Shown here one piece after another: positions 35,278 to 46,891 of a stretch of 64,000 bases of DNA. The notes below the pieces were generated by a model that saw only the letters and a list, made by a program, of their open reading frames with translations, made no database searches and was not told the DNA's origin. The stretch comes from Seiridium cupressi (lineage: Eukaryota; Ascomycota; Sordariomycetes; Amphisphaeriales; Sporocadaceae), in assembly GCA_036674765.1 (NCBI GenBank), contig JARVKI010000041.1:186001-250000 (forward strand). Reading direction: 5' to 3'. The number at the start of each line of letters is the position of its first letter. Positions within the stretch are counted from its first letter, which is position 1. A program made the position numbers and the translations under genes.

Positions 35278-36352
35278 GATGCTTCAAGGCTTGTCCCAGG
35301 GTCATTTGGATCTCTTGTTCTTTAATAAATCCCCAACTTCAGTTTACATACACCATCACTGTTCGTGACGGTAGGCTGGTGGGCCTCCCGCGCCATGTGG
35401 AAGCCTCAATTTCTTCATGCAGACCAAACGGGGTTTTGCTTTCCCGCATTGGATCCGTCGTGTTTATTGGCCTCCAGGGTCGCCTGTAGCTTGTCAGAGG
35501 CCAGTACATCCCAAGGGTTGTCGCACGACATATGTGCACGGAAGGCTCGACTCTGACGAGGCCCATGATAAGAGAGGTTATCACAGTTTTCGGTCAGATG
35601 ACTGGCTTCTTACTTCGGGACACGCGTCATTAGAATCGGCTAGATGCAAGCAACGCGAGGCTTCCATATGCAACTTCTGACGGAAGTAGCAAGATCCCAT
35701 GTGTTTCTCTGGTTGTAGTGTGTGGATCCGCCAATTGCAATCCCAGGCGGACGATGGAATTGTACCATACAGGAATAACCAACGGTGCCAAGCTCTCCCC
35801 GCATCCTGCTGCGACCCTTGGCTGTAAGTCACACACGGCCCGAAGGGACGTCAAGAAAGTGCCGCGAACGGGCAATGCGATGATCCATACTTGATTTGCT
35901 GTCTATTCGCCCTTGTTTTTCTTACTGATAAGGACATGGACAACGATGAGGCCACCAACAGAGGATAAGGTAGCTTAAATGTGATTCATGGACATCAATG
36001 GCGCCACTTAGGGGCTGGTCCGGGCCGTCACAGGGACCAAACTTTAAACGCTCTCTTGCCGAAGATCCGTTGTGTTCCACTGAGAGCCGCAATGACAAGA
36101 TGGGAGTACCTGATGCTACAATTCGCTCAGCGAGCTACGAGATGATCACATTTCATGAACTTTCCGTACCTGCAGTCGATATCATCTTTGAACAAAGTCC
36201 TCTGCCTTGATAGCCAAGTGCTTCGCCTAGTGTTGCTTTGAAAGAGATCCAGTTGGGCTTAAGCGACAGATCCACATCCCACATTGGTCCACAGCATCGT
36301 TTTCTCCAATTCCATCAGATCTCTTTAACCAACCCAAAGGTCACCAGACAAC
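35278..36352. promoter_or_regulatory. Divergent promoter between coiled-coil gene and GST
   Basis: This 1.1-kb interval lies between two start codons pointing away from each other. Short frames within it are of random composition. The last 60 bp before the GST ATG are C/A-rich and leader-like. Confidence 0.4.
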
Positions 36353-37097
36353 ATGGCCCAAGGCAAGCCTACACTCGTCCACCTCAATGTCAGTATTTCG
36401 TCGCCCAATTCCCTAAAAGGTTCCCTTAACACGTCACTAGAACTCCCAATCCCAAACCATTTTGTGGCTTCTCGAGGAACTGGGCATCGAGTATGAGCTG
36501 AAGCTTTTTGAACGCATCAACGGGCGCGCGCCCCCAGAGCTGAAGAAAACTCACCCGATGGGCAAGTCTCCGCAGCTCATCACAGCGACCGGCAGAGTCA
36601 TCACGGAGCGTAGTGCCATTGCACTCTATCTCATCGAGACGTACGACAAGGCGGGCAAGTTCAAGATCGCGTCGCCACCCAGTGATCCGGAGTATGACGC
36701 CGTCAGGGAGGACTCAATCATCTCGTTCGGCAACGCGACTATCAGCCCCTTCTTCATGCTGCGTTTCATCCTCATGCAACTGATCCAGCATACACCCTTT
36801 TTTGTCCGCCCTTTGGTCTCTGGCCTCAACTTTGTGCTTGGCAAAGCCTTCCTGAACAGTGAGATCGAACTCAACATGGATTATCTCGAGTCCATTCTGA
36901 AGGATCGAGATTACCTTATGGGAGGTCGAGAGCCTACTAGAGCCGATTTCGTCAACCTGTTGTATGCTGATTGGGGATACCATGCCAAACTGTACGACAC
37001 TTCCAAGTATGTCAACATCGAGGCGTGGCGCTCGAGGTGCACCAGCAGACCGGCTTGGCTGACCGCATTGGAGAAGGGAAATGGTTACTATAAGTGA
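36353..37097 (+). CDS. Glutathione S-transferase, Gtt1-like
   Basis: Exon 1 is 36353-36388 (12 codons) and exon 2 is 36441-37097, with a 52-bp intron (GTCAGT...CACTAG). The product is 230 residues, standard for a cytosolic-type GST. The N-terminal thioredoxin-like half (about 5-90) includes LNNSQSQTILWLLEELGIEY and the glutathione-contacting region GKSPQL...ITERSAIALYL. The helical C-terminal half contains a hydrophobic stretch (SPFFMLRFILMQLIQHTPFF) typical of Gtt1-type fungal GSTs, which can associate with the ER. The substrate is unknown; conjugation or peroxide detoxification is inferred. The tiny first exon is needed for the correct start. Assignment is firm at the family level. Confidence 0.93.
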
Positions 37098-37756
37098 AGA
37101 TGATTTAAGCCATTCTCAACTCAGAGCTAATCATTGAGGACTGTTCAGATGTCTGAAGCATCCGGGTTCAATTCCTTTCATCTATTGCTGGCTCATTTCA
37201 TCTTCGAATTATACCTTGGTTATCGTCGCAATTAACCTCTATCCCACACATACCCACCATCACTGTGCCATCAGTTTGTTTGATAGTATAGATGGGATCG
37301 TAGTGTTGACATTATAGTATTATGATCATCTGGTTGAAATAGAAGTCAAAATTCGTATTTGTGCTCTAGGAGCCCGGCGCTGACCAAATCATATGCACGA
37401 TGTGTCTGGGCAGCCCGTCAGCGAAGTTGGCCAATTACAAAGTCTCCGAATACGAAGCTGACATACTCCCAGGATGAGGATGTCATATGACGCGATGCAA
37501 TTGGTGCTGCAGCTTCGGCCAGACTCGCTTGCCCTCTGTTGTTCGGCCCCAAGGAAGACTCAGCCACGATTCAGCTGACAGTTGTGCGCGGCACACGGCT
37601 TGCGTCCGTCGATTGTGTGCAACGATTATTCTCCTAATTTTCTAATTTTTCACGCTCTTCTTTTCTCTCCAGTCCAGACTTAATAGCTTATCGCTATACC
37701 CATCACTTTATCCCCACAACCAAGTCCGGCATTTATTCTCGGACGTATCGTCAACT
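37098..37756. other. Intergenic stretch between GST and the decayed two-TM locus
   Basis: No coding signal is seen. A CT-rich block at about 37630-37740 resembles a 5' leader and immediately precedes the ATG at 37757, suggesting the next locus once had a working promoter. Confidence 0.4.
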
Positions 37757-38066
37757 ATGGCACCGCCAAGAATGCGGGCACGCCGCCGCCCTTCGGCTCT
37801 AGTCGAAGTGCTCCGCGGCGCAATACAATGTCTCTTTTGCCGTTGCTCTCATCTTGATTTTCATTATGGCAATTCTCGTCGGCGCCAGTGCCATCAGTCT
37901 GCCACAGTGGGCGAAAAATTTGGACTAGTACTCGGATGAGGAGCGCCCTGCACGTGCTGGTGGCTTGTTATGATGTGTATGCTTGCTGTTCATCTTGTTC
38001 TTCGGCGCAGGATTGTTGCAGATGAGAAGAGAGAATCAAACTGGAGGCAGTAGAGTTCGGGCTTGA
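37757..38066 (+). pseudogene. Probable decayed small two-TM membrane protein gene
   Basis: Starting at the ATG at 37757, protein-like pieces appear in order but in different reading frames. First comes a Pro/Ser-rich start (NAGTPPPFGSSRSAPRR). Next is a hydrophobic helix ending in SAISLPQWAKNLD, cut by TAG at 37926-37928. Then SDEERPARAGG is followed by another stop. Finally there is a second hydrophobic helix (CVCLLFILFFGAGLLQMRRE) ending at a stop at 38064-38066. A leader-like CT-rich tract lies upstream. The order, start, linker, two helices and basic end look like one small membrane protein hit by several indels and stops. Unusual introns are a weaker alternative. I do not know the family. 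Confidence 0.4.
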
Positions 38067-38683
38067 CCAAGGGTAAACCACGTCCCGTTTATATGCCACT
38101 TAGCAGTTACCTGCCCGAGTTGGTTAGAATGTTACAATTCATGCGCTCACGCATTCACATCGCTACAGCGGGCCTCCATATCTACGGCCATGCATAGCCC
38201 CGTAATAACGGGTAGTTCGATGGCCTGGAATCACAACGATCCATGAAAGCAAGGAGACGTGTAGGAATGCGAATGATATCAACCAGGGACCCTTACGAGG
38301 CGTAAGGATAGGCCTTTAATGACAGGGCCGAATGTCGGCCCGCCCAAGTAGTCAGGTAAGTCTAAGTAATCTAATATTCTGATGCTCGGGTTGAGATAGC
38401 GGATTTTCTGATTCTGACAAAGGAGCAGTAAGCTTGTTTGCACCACGCCCTATTCCCATAGGACAATCACGGCTGCAGGAGGCAAGGAAAGCCGTTGGAC
38501 GGAATGTTCAACTTGCAGACCAGCTACAGCCCGTGGGGGAATGTAGAGCGAAACGCCGTCAAGTCATCATCACGCCTCCGACCAAAGGAGTGGTTCGATA
38601 AGCATCTCAATTAAAGCACAACGCAGATCGCATGCTCTAGCACGATATCTGGCCGGTGGCCCGCCTTTTCAAGGCCAAAGCCT
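38067..38683. other. Intergenic stretch
   Basis: This 617-bp gap lies between the decayed locus and the 3' end of the GH115 gene. No ORF, repeat or RNA gene is seen. Confidence 0.45.
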
Positions 38684-41600
38684 TCACCACCTATACGTTT
38701 CACCAAAATGCCGAGCCGCTCGTCCAAACTTTGCGCTGCTTCTTGCTGCCACCTGCTTCACGCCTCCGACGGGGCCCAAGACACTTGTCTGGCTCGCAAA
38801 GCTGGTCCCATCGAAAGCGCCCTCCTTGTCTCTGCCAACCAGAAAGCTCTCTGGTGGACCCAAGTAGCTCGGTCGGACACCACCCAGATCCACGATCACT
38901 TTCTGCACGATAACGCTTGGCGCCAGGCCCCAGACGCGAAGCTTGTACGCACCCTCCTGCGTGACATTCCACCTGGTAGTGGTGTTGTGGCTAGGGTGAT
39001 GACCCCAAACGGCATCGCCAACAGCATATCCCCACGATGGTGGCAAATCTTGTCCAATGCTGTCGCCAATGAATCGGACGGTCGCTGGTGCAGCCTGAGG
39101 AGACCCAGCTGGAAACAAAGAAACAGCGAAGTGGAGCGGATTTCGGTCGGAGAGGTAGTTCTGTGTTGGACTCAGATACAACGTGACGTTGACGTTCGAT
39201 GCATTGGTAAAGAGGTAGAGATCGTATTCAAGTGCAGGTCCCGACTCGGGTGTGACTGGCTCCGTGTCTTGTGGCCATAAGGTCACACCGCCATACGTCC
39301 GCCCATAGTCCTTGAGGGTGTGGTAGGTGATGTTGGAATTTGTGCTGTTTGATGGTGTATAAATTCTCTGGTAATTAGGCCCCTCAATAGCAACATTCTT
39401 GTCAGACTCCACAAATCCTTCAGTGAAGTTTGATGGGATACTCCGAAGGTTTATCGGTAGTTGTACGATAGGTGAACCGTACCAGGCTGCGAATCCCCTT
39501 CGGCCACATCCAGTCGTGAAGTTGATGTTACTATTGGTATTGTTGATGATTTTTGGCGCCGAGGCCCAATCAATAGACACATAAACACGAGAGTCGGTGC
39601 CATTACCAGGACCGACAGTGCCACTATATTGAGAAAGCTTCACCCACGGCTTATCGGTTTGCGCCTGCCAGTCGCAGGCTATGTTACCCCTGGAGAAAAT
39701 GTCAAACCAACGAGTGGCAGGCCCGTAAGGGTCGAGAGGTGGCAGAGTCAACGATGTCCCAGAGTTTGCGTGATACTTGTCGTCTCCAGGAATGCTGGCG
39801 TTCAAGCCTTCGACTGCGATACCAACGGCACCTGCTATCGCACTTACTCCCGACTGAATGAAAGACATTGCTGGGGCAACATTTCTCATTGGCTGCTGCC
39901 AATAACCATCATATCCGAAATGCGTTTCTGCCGTCGATCGTTAGCTTAGTAAGGTCACGAAGTATATGTAAAAGCACGAGACTTACGGTCCAACATTCGC
40001 TCCCACTTTCCGTCGAGAAGACTATCCCATCGAGCAGTAAGATCTCCGTCTTCATTGAAGTCCGCCAAGACTTGTGTGGCCACGTCATTGGCAGAGTTCC
40101 GGTGTTGGTTTGCGTAGACTGCATTTTTCTCGGCGCCGATATTCACCTTGTGCACGATCTGTCCGCCCAAGATCGGATGAAGAATCATTTCAAAGAAAGC
40201 TGCCTGCTGGTCTTCACTCAACTTGTCATAGACATCCTGGGCATCAGCAGCCAGATTTGCCCACTGAGACAAGACAGCATCTGCTTCGTTGTAGTTGACC
40301 ACCGAGTATACGTATGGCTCGATAAGCTCATACTTTCTTCGACCAGCGTACATACCATAGCGGTTCAGAATATCAGTGATGTCAGTAGTAAATTCCGACC
40401 CGAACTCTCGCGTCACCCACGCAGATAGCCATTTGTCTACATCATCGACGCCCCACTGGTTAGCGTCGTACGCCATGTCGAAGAAGTGACTGATCGGGAG
40501 CTCAAGAGGCTTCAGGTCGCCTACGTTGACGATCCAGATCCGGTCTGCGCCATGAGTATAAGAAAGCTGCATCTGTTCGGCTGTCTTTTGAAGCTGGATT
40601 GTGTTAATCCACTTATAGTCCCTCGGGTCGCCCACGTAATCGAAATGGTAGTATACACCTGCGCCCCCCGCTCTGTCGGTCTCATTCGAGATGGGGACAC
40701 GTCGAACATTGCCCCAGTTATCATCGGCCCAAAGTAGGGTGATATCTTCCGGCACTTGAAGTCCATCAAGGATATAACTAGCGACCTCTTTGTAGAGACA
40801 CCACATCTGGGGTACGTCCGTGATGTTAGTGTCGAGAACTTCTTCGATGATGTTCCGTTGATGTTCAACAAGTGTCTCAAGCATGTTTACGATCGCCTGG
40901 TTTCCCAATCCTTCGATTGCCGTGTCGCCAGTGCCTCGCATGCCCATGGTCCACAAACTATTTCGCGCATAGGGCTTTGCTCTTTGAGCGCCATACTCAA
41001 AATACTCATCGATTGTCTCATTGTTGAGGTTGTACGCCCAAGGGCCAAGGCCCTTGTTTGTATAGAAAGTTCCAAACTCGTTTTGAGCACGCATCATTGG
41101 CTCCGTGTGGGAGCTTCCGAGGACAATCTCCCACGCATCAGCCAAAGGTTGGTTGGCGGGATCATCAACCTCGAACATGGATCCCCAAAGGGCTGGCCAT
41201 AGGTAGTTTGCGCGTAGTCTGAGTAGTACCTCGAAGATATTTGGATAGAAGTCCCTGTTGTATCCCTGACCAAATGGAGTGTCTGGGTAGTTCCAGCTCA
41301 CCCAGCCAGACAAACCAGGTTGCTCGTCGTTGAGGAAGAAGCCGCGATATTTGACCGTGGGTGGCCCCTGTACCTTCCCTTCAGACAGAAACCAGATATT
41401 CTTTTTTTGCTTGACCGGTACATCGGCCCACCAATACCATGGACTGACACCAATCTGTTCACTGATATCGTAGAGGCCAAAGATGACTCCACGAGGATCG
41501 CTGCCAGCTATCACAACTGCCTTCGAGCACCCCGGTATCGGGCTGTCTACCAATTTTGACACAAATGACTCCCATTGACCTTCGATCGCGGATGCATCAA

Positions 41601-42101
41601 GCTTGTTACTTGAGATAAGATCATCAATGATCTTCGAGTGTCCTATAGTTCCAGCGATGATGACCGTGTCGTCTGCCGATGGGTCTGTGTAGTTTGGTCC
41701 ATAAAAGTAGTCTGTACCGTTCACCGAATACTAGAGACAAACAAAGTCAATACAGATCTGCTAGTGAAGCTTAAATTGGTTGCTGTGGCACATACCACAG
41801 TGTAATTGGATGCTGCTGGTTGATATTCATAGGTAGCAGGGCTTGCTGCAGGAACACCGTTGCTAAGGGTAAAGTTGGTGCCCGTCACACGGCCAAAGTC
41901 CTTCGCCAAGTCGCCAGCAGTGCGAATGACGCCCCAGTAGTCGTTATCTGACACTAGTATCTGAGGTGTCGATATAGAACCACCAACCAAGGGGAAAGCA
42001 TCCGGAACGTTGATGAAGCTGATAACAGGTTGCTGACCGAGAGCGTCTGCCAGAGGCACGATTCCGGTAGCTGCTATTAGAGAGTTGACTATGCGATGCA
42101 T
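38684..42101 (-). CDS. Secreted GH115 alpha-glucuronidase
   Basis: Three exons are inferred: 42101-41796, 41730-39987 and 39927-38684, with introns of 65 bp (GTATGT...CTAG) and 59 bp (GTAAGT...GCTAAC...GGCAG). The product is 1,097 residues with an N-terminal signal peptide (MHRIVNSLIAATGIVPLADA). The body is a full glycoside hydrolase family 115 enzyme, with hallmark segments KYRGFFLNDEQPGLSGW, GYNRDFYPNIFEVLLRLRAN and LLWADDNWGN. GH115 enzymes remove (4-O-methyl-)glucuronic acid from xylan side chains, including internal positions. The frame runs on for about 49 residues past the usual end (GPPESFLV) with a basic tail, which could be a lost stop codon or a real extension. Many N-glycosylation sequons fit secretion. 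The role is plant hemicellulose breakdown. Confidence 0.93.
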
Positions 42102-44124
42102 TTTTGTTTCACAATGCTATTGGTCAATTCGCAACCCCAAAAGTAGTCTCTCATTGAGGGACGTCAAGCTTACAGCATAGAACTTGGCCGCATGGGATCA
42201 ACTACTCTAAATACGTGGTCGGTGGTATTTGCAGAAGCAGGGGGTATCATTTGTACCTGTCCGGAGCCATGGAAGATCCATATTGGAGACAACGTTGGCC
42301 TTGTACTAAAAACAGGCTATTTAGGAACGACACTGGAGAGAACATGGCTCCTCTTGCCAATGACGGTCTTGAGGGGAAGAAACTCCTCAACTAGCACCAA
42401 GCCACGACTAGCGAGGTGCCTGAATTGGAACCCTTGAGATCAACATCGCTAGGGCCAGAGAGTTGGAGAAGCTAGGTTTCGCTATGGCCCGGTTGGCGGG
42501 TAATTTGCGAACCGTCAACGGTGGGAATTCTGGGGAAATGTCCCGAGGGTTGGAGAAGTCAACGTCAATACTATCCTGCTTGACACTGGAAGAGAAGCCG
42601 TTACGCCGTCATAAGGGTCCAAGGTTCCCCACGTCGAGCTAAAAGTGTACTGAGCTGCATTTCAGCCTTAGCTATGGGGAGGTCGTGAAGTTGATCATGA
42701 GAAGATAGTGCACCGAGATGAAGCTGGGAGCAAAGAAAACCCACTCACAATGGAGATTTGGGTTTCCTTTGATGGGTAATTGAAACGAACTTTCGGCCCA
42801 TCTTCCATGTACAGGTTCAGATATAAACAAGATGAGAACTCTGGACAAGACATCTATCTAGCAGCGCGTAGTCGAATCGGTACTTTCGAAGATGCGGAGT
42901 AAAGGAAAGTTGGGGAAGACAGGGGCTCTATTTAGCCGGCATAGTCATGCGTTCTACCTGCAGCGCCACCAATACTACTACTGAAGACAAGGGTTGGGCG
43001 ATGGCCCTCATTGACTTGTTGGATTTTCGAGTAGACTTCTCAGTGTATGTACACAATGTCACAAGCGCCGCAGAGATTACGGGGTCTTGCGGTTGCTATA
43101 ATACCACTTTACCACTCCTACGTCAATTGGCTCGAGTTAAGTTCTTAGAACTTCATAGGACGCCTCATGACTTTGTGTATTCACTAATCTCGGATCGCGA
43201 AAAGATTCAAGGATGATATCTCTGGGGAACCACCCACCTCGCTCTCAACGAAAAGGAGTGGTTGTCGGGCGGTTTGCAATGCCACGAGATGAAAAGTGGC
43301 CACTGTGATATATTGCATAATGAATCTACAGGAATTCTCTCTATCTGTCTGTCGTGTCCAACAACCTATGCTGCAGCTGGAAGCATACATCACGTCCTCT
43401 AGTAATGTTCATCTTGCTGGTCCTGGTCGTGGTAACACATCTTTGATGTTTGAATTTGTGATTCAATGTGAGCGATAGTATGAGCTGTCACTCCTTGTTT
43501 TAAACGTTTCATAGTTCTAAATAGTCAAGATTCAACCTATGATTGAATTCTACGATAGCTTAAATCTGTATGAGCTGCCCAGGTTTTGGTCACAACTGGT
43601 CGATCACCTGGAGACACTGCATAGTAGACGGTATATTTGGTTGCGAAGTATCTCAATTCAGTAGGTGCCCAGACACGATTATACTCTCAACCCGCTAGGG
43701 GCAGATGCGAGCAGCTGCCGAAGTGACTCACATGAGGGCTGGCAGCCTTAGTCGTCAGACCCACCCCTAAGTGCTGACTTAGTAGCTATTGTCTGACAAG
43801 GCAGATAGTCAGGACGGTGATAAGGAGGATACAAGCAGTCTGGGTCGGAAATAGGAGCTCACGGCTGCGGGAAATTCACAGAAGTGGTAACAGTATTGCT
43901 TCACGGCAACAGCGATGCCAGTGGAAATGATGCAATCCATGACGATGAGGGGTAGTTACGATAAGACCTCAATGCGGGTTTAGGACTTAAGTCGCTACCC
44001 CTCTGCGATGAAAATCACTAGTCCGAGTCACGATTCCCGAGAGCGAACACTTTAACATCACGGGTTTTGATTCCAATTCTGAGGAGTATCCAAGTAAGAA
44101 ACAAACTGTCAATTGACTTTGAGA
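42102..44124. promoter_or_regulatory. 2-kb divergent region between GH115 and aldo-keto reductase genes
   Basis: Both neighbours start here and point outward, so this interval should hold both promoters. Short frames at 42192-42437 and 42947-43216 have no protein-like features. No transposon remnant is recognised. Confidence 0.4.
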
Positions 44125-45365
44125 ATGGCCGCCAAGTATCCCAAACGAAAGATCGGAGATGACCACGTCTCCGCCCAAGGGCTCGGCTGCATGGGTATGA
44201 GCTTTGGGTACACCTCATACGGCGGTTACAATGACGAAGAATCTCTGAAGGTCCTCACGCGGGCTGCCGATCTTGGCATCACCTTCTGGGACACCAGCGA
44301 TATCTACGGACCATTTACCAACGAGAAGCTTCTGGGCAAGTGGTTCAAGGAAACTGGCCGGCGCGGCGAGATATTCCTGGCCACAAAGTTTGGCAACAAG
44401 ATGGTCAACGGGCAAATGGAGGTCGTCGGCACTCCTGAATACGTGAAGCAAGCCTGCAAGGAGAGCTTGGAACGTTTGCAAACTGACCACATCGACCTAT
44501 ACTACCAACATCGCGTAGACACCAAGACACCAATCGAGAAGACCGTCGGAGCCATGGCCGAGCTGGTCAAAGAGGGGAAGGTCCGATACCTTGGTCTTTC
44601 AGAATGCTCTGCACGGACCCTAGAAAGAGCTTACAAGGTCCACCCGATCGCAGCGGCGCAGATGGAATACTCTCCCTTTGCCCTAGAGATCGAGTCTGAC
44701 CAGACAAACTTTCTCAAGACAGCACGAAAGCTAGGCGTCAAGATCGTCGCAGTAAGAAACTTCCAAAGTTATTCCATTCTCTTTTATAGCCTGTTGGAGG
44801 GGTTACCAGTTCCGGATTGAGCCTTTTTGCTCTTGGAATATGAGCTTTAACTCCCAATAACTCGCCAAGCACACTCAAAGAAGCAATCGCTAACCCCAAG
44901 GTATTGTAGTACTCACCATTGGGCCGCGGCTTTTTGACTGGTGCCATCAAAAGCAGAGAGGACCTCGACGCCACCGACTCTCGATTCAAACACCCTCGAT
45001 TTTCCGAGGAGCACTTTCAGGACAACCTAAAATTAGTGGAAATCTTGGCGGGAATCGCGAAGGAGAAAGGCGTCACTCCTGGGCAGTTGTCCCTCGCGTG
45101 GGTGTTGGCACAAGGCGAAGGTAAGTTGCCAAAGCCGTTGGTTGAGCAGAAGCTAATATATAAAGATTTTCTCCCTATCCCCGGTACTAAGCGTGTCAAG
45201 TACTTGGAGGAGAACGTTGAGGCCGTAAATATCAAGTTATCTAAGGATGACGAGAACAAAATCAGGCAGGCAATTGACAGCGTTGGAGGGTCAAAGGGTG
45301 ATCGTTATCCAGCCGCAATGCTGGACAAGTGTTTTGGCGACTCCCCTGAGCTCAATGATGCCTAA
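44125..45365 (+). CDS. Aldo-keto reductase, AKR13/YakC-like
   Basis: Exons 44125-44751 and 44910-45365 are joined across a 158-bp intron (GTAAGA...GCTAAC...TGTAG). The splice rebuilds the family motif IVA-YSPLGRGFLTG. The product is 360 residues. The catalytic tetrad is complete: Asp56, Tyr61 (DTSDIYGPFTNEKLL), Lys88 (LATKFG) and His129 (YYQHRVD). The NADPH-binding end IPGTKRVKYLEENVEA is present. Such enzymes reduce aldehydes or ketones with NADPH; the substrate is not predictable. The intron is two to three times longer than most in the window but shows no sign of an internal exon. Assignment is firm. Confidence 0.93.
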
Positions 45366-45959
45366 GAATGGGGTGCTACAGCTAGAACAACTTCAAGGTT
45401 TTCAACTTTACACACGTTGAGGTGTGTTTTGATACATGACCATAGATGGCTTTGAATTCCAAGGCTTCATTTAGTTGATGGTATCCACGGTTTGATTAGC
45501 TGTGAGGTAACCAACAATTTATTCCATATCGACTCAATCTCAGTATATTCAAACGCCCGACTTATACGGAGTAGACTGGACGCCCTCGTGCAGCCATGTT
45601 CGAAAGTTATGCTGCTGCCGGCTATTAGGACGAAAGAGTTAAATACTTTGCTTAGATTCACACCACACCCCTGTAGAAGTTGATATGGAGAACATGCCAC
45701 AATAAGTTTTATTCTTACTTTTCCCCCATGAGCCTGGGAGAGTCTGATATCAATCTAAACATCTAGTGGTCCAAATTCGTAGCACCACTACAATATTCAG
45801 TTTCTCCAACATACCAGCCACTCGGTGCTGACCCTTTGACGTCTTTTATGTTAATTCTTAGAAGCTATCAGAGCATCTGCCTCATTTATATCGCTTGTTG
45901 CCCTACCATGGTCTGCCACGACTCTCCCTCGCCGCCTTGGAGAGCTATCGGCACATGAG
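45366..45959. other. Convergent intergenic region
   Basis: This 594-bp gap lies between the aldo-keto reductase gene (+) and a small membrane-protein gene (-). No additional feature is seen. Confidence 0.45.
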
Positions 45960-46310
45960 CTATCCCTCTGACAACTCCAAAAGCGCCTTTAGCGCCAGTG
46001 TCCAAACTGCCAGTCCAACGCCGGCCATCCCAAGTGCGAAGAACATTGTTCTTCCGTACGCTGGATCCTCAGGGGTCATATCGGTTCTCTTCGACTTGAA
46101 GCCGCCTATCTGGCTGGTGGCCACCTCCGCGTTGACCAAGTCTGCAGGCGAAGTCGACCCAGGAGGTGGTCTACCGCCAGGCGGGAAAGCGGCCCAGAGA
46201 GAGAAGAACAGGATACAGATGAGTATGGAAATGGCTAGAAAACTAGCGATGATAACGATTGAACAGCTGTTTTGCCTGGAGCGTTGTTTCAGTGCTGTTA
46301 AAACCGACAT
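45960..46310 (-). CDS. Small two-TM membrane protein, 116 residues
   Basis: This ATG-initiated single-exon frame has a clear architecture. A basic N-terminus (LTALKQRSRQN) precedes a strong membrane helix (about 18-42, SIVIIASFLAISILICILFF). A Pro/Gly-rich loop and a hydrophilic stretch (PPGGRPPPGSTSPAD) follow. A second helix lies near 87-110 (TMFFALGMAGVGLAVWTLAL). The positive-inside rule puts the N-terminus in the cytosol. No family is recognised. The hydrophobic pattern makes chance origin less likely, but with only 116 codons the call stays moderate. Confidence 0.55.
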   Translation of the reverse strand: MSVLTALKQRSRQNSCSIVIIASFLAISILICILFFSLWAAFPPGGRPPPGSTSPADLVNAEVATSQIGGFKSKRTDMTPEDPAYGRTMFFALGMAGVGLAVWTLALKALLELSEG

Positions 46311-46629
46311 CGTGTAGTCTGGTTCAATCCTTATTTCGTGAGAATATGAGGGTTTATGAGACTGAAGTATGCTTTCAGGATTGAATGTTGAGGTCCCTTA
46401 TATGGAGAATTCGTTTGGGGCAAGCCTAGCTTTCAAGCTTCAAACCCGAGCTAGATATAAATTTTCATGGGGTCGAAAAAAAGGTAGCTCGTTCATCTGT
46501 TATTCACACTTCACTGTCATCACACATTCAGTTTGGTCTTTCCAAAAGGGCTCTAGGCGCAGCGATTTCCGCAAGTCACCCGCATGCATGATTTTGTGGT
46601 ATTCGTTTCGTCATTAATTTTGAATCTAT

Positions 46630-46890
46630 CTACTCGGAATGGCCAAGCATAAGGGTCAGACGATGAGTGTGTAGTTGTTGAGGCCCTTCGTCAGACGCCA
46701 GTTCTTTACTCTTCTCGAGTTCATCTTGCCGATTGCGGTTATACAATGCAACAGAGCGTAAGACGTAAAGAAAAACCATGAGTAAGCCGGATACAGTGAT
46801 CGCAACGCCAAACGCTACCGCCCCAATGGTCCAAATATAACATGACGCAACATTTTCACTTTTGCGGCCTTTCGTGCTTCGATACTGTGT
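46630..46890 (-). other. Open frame with one membrane helix, no own start codon
   Basis: On the minus strand an open frame lacking an upstream ATG encodes a hydrophilic stretch, a strong membrane helix (YIWTIGAVAFGVAITVSGLL) and a charged tail (YNRNRQDELEKSKELASDEG). It begins just downstream of the GH76 stop codon, in the same frame as the end of that gene. It could be an alternative last exon of the GH76 gene, part of a separate small gene, or chance. Splice donors that would join it are weak. Confidence 0.25.
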
Positions 46891-46891
46891 T

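Noticed and set aside
37080..37165. tRNA-like B-box sequence (GGGTTCAATTCC)
   Set aside because: No matching acceptor stem, D-arm or anticodon arm can be drawn around it.
44752..44909. Extra exon inside the 158-bp aldo-keto reductase intron
   Set aside because: Direct joining of the flanking exons rebuilds the family motif exactly, so no extra exon is needed.
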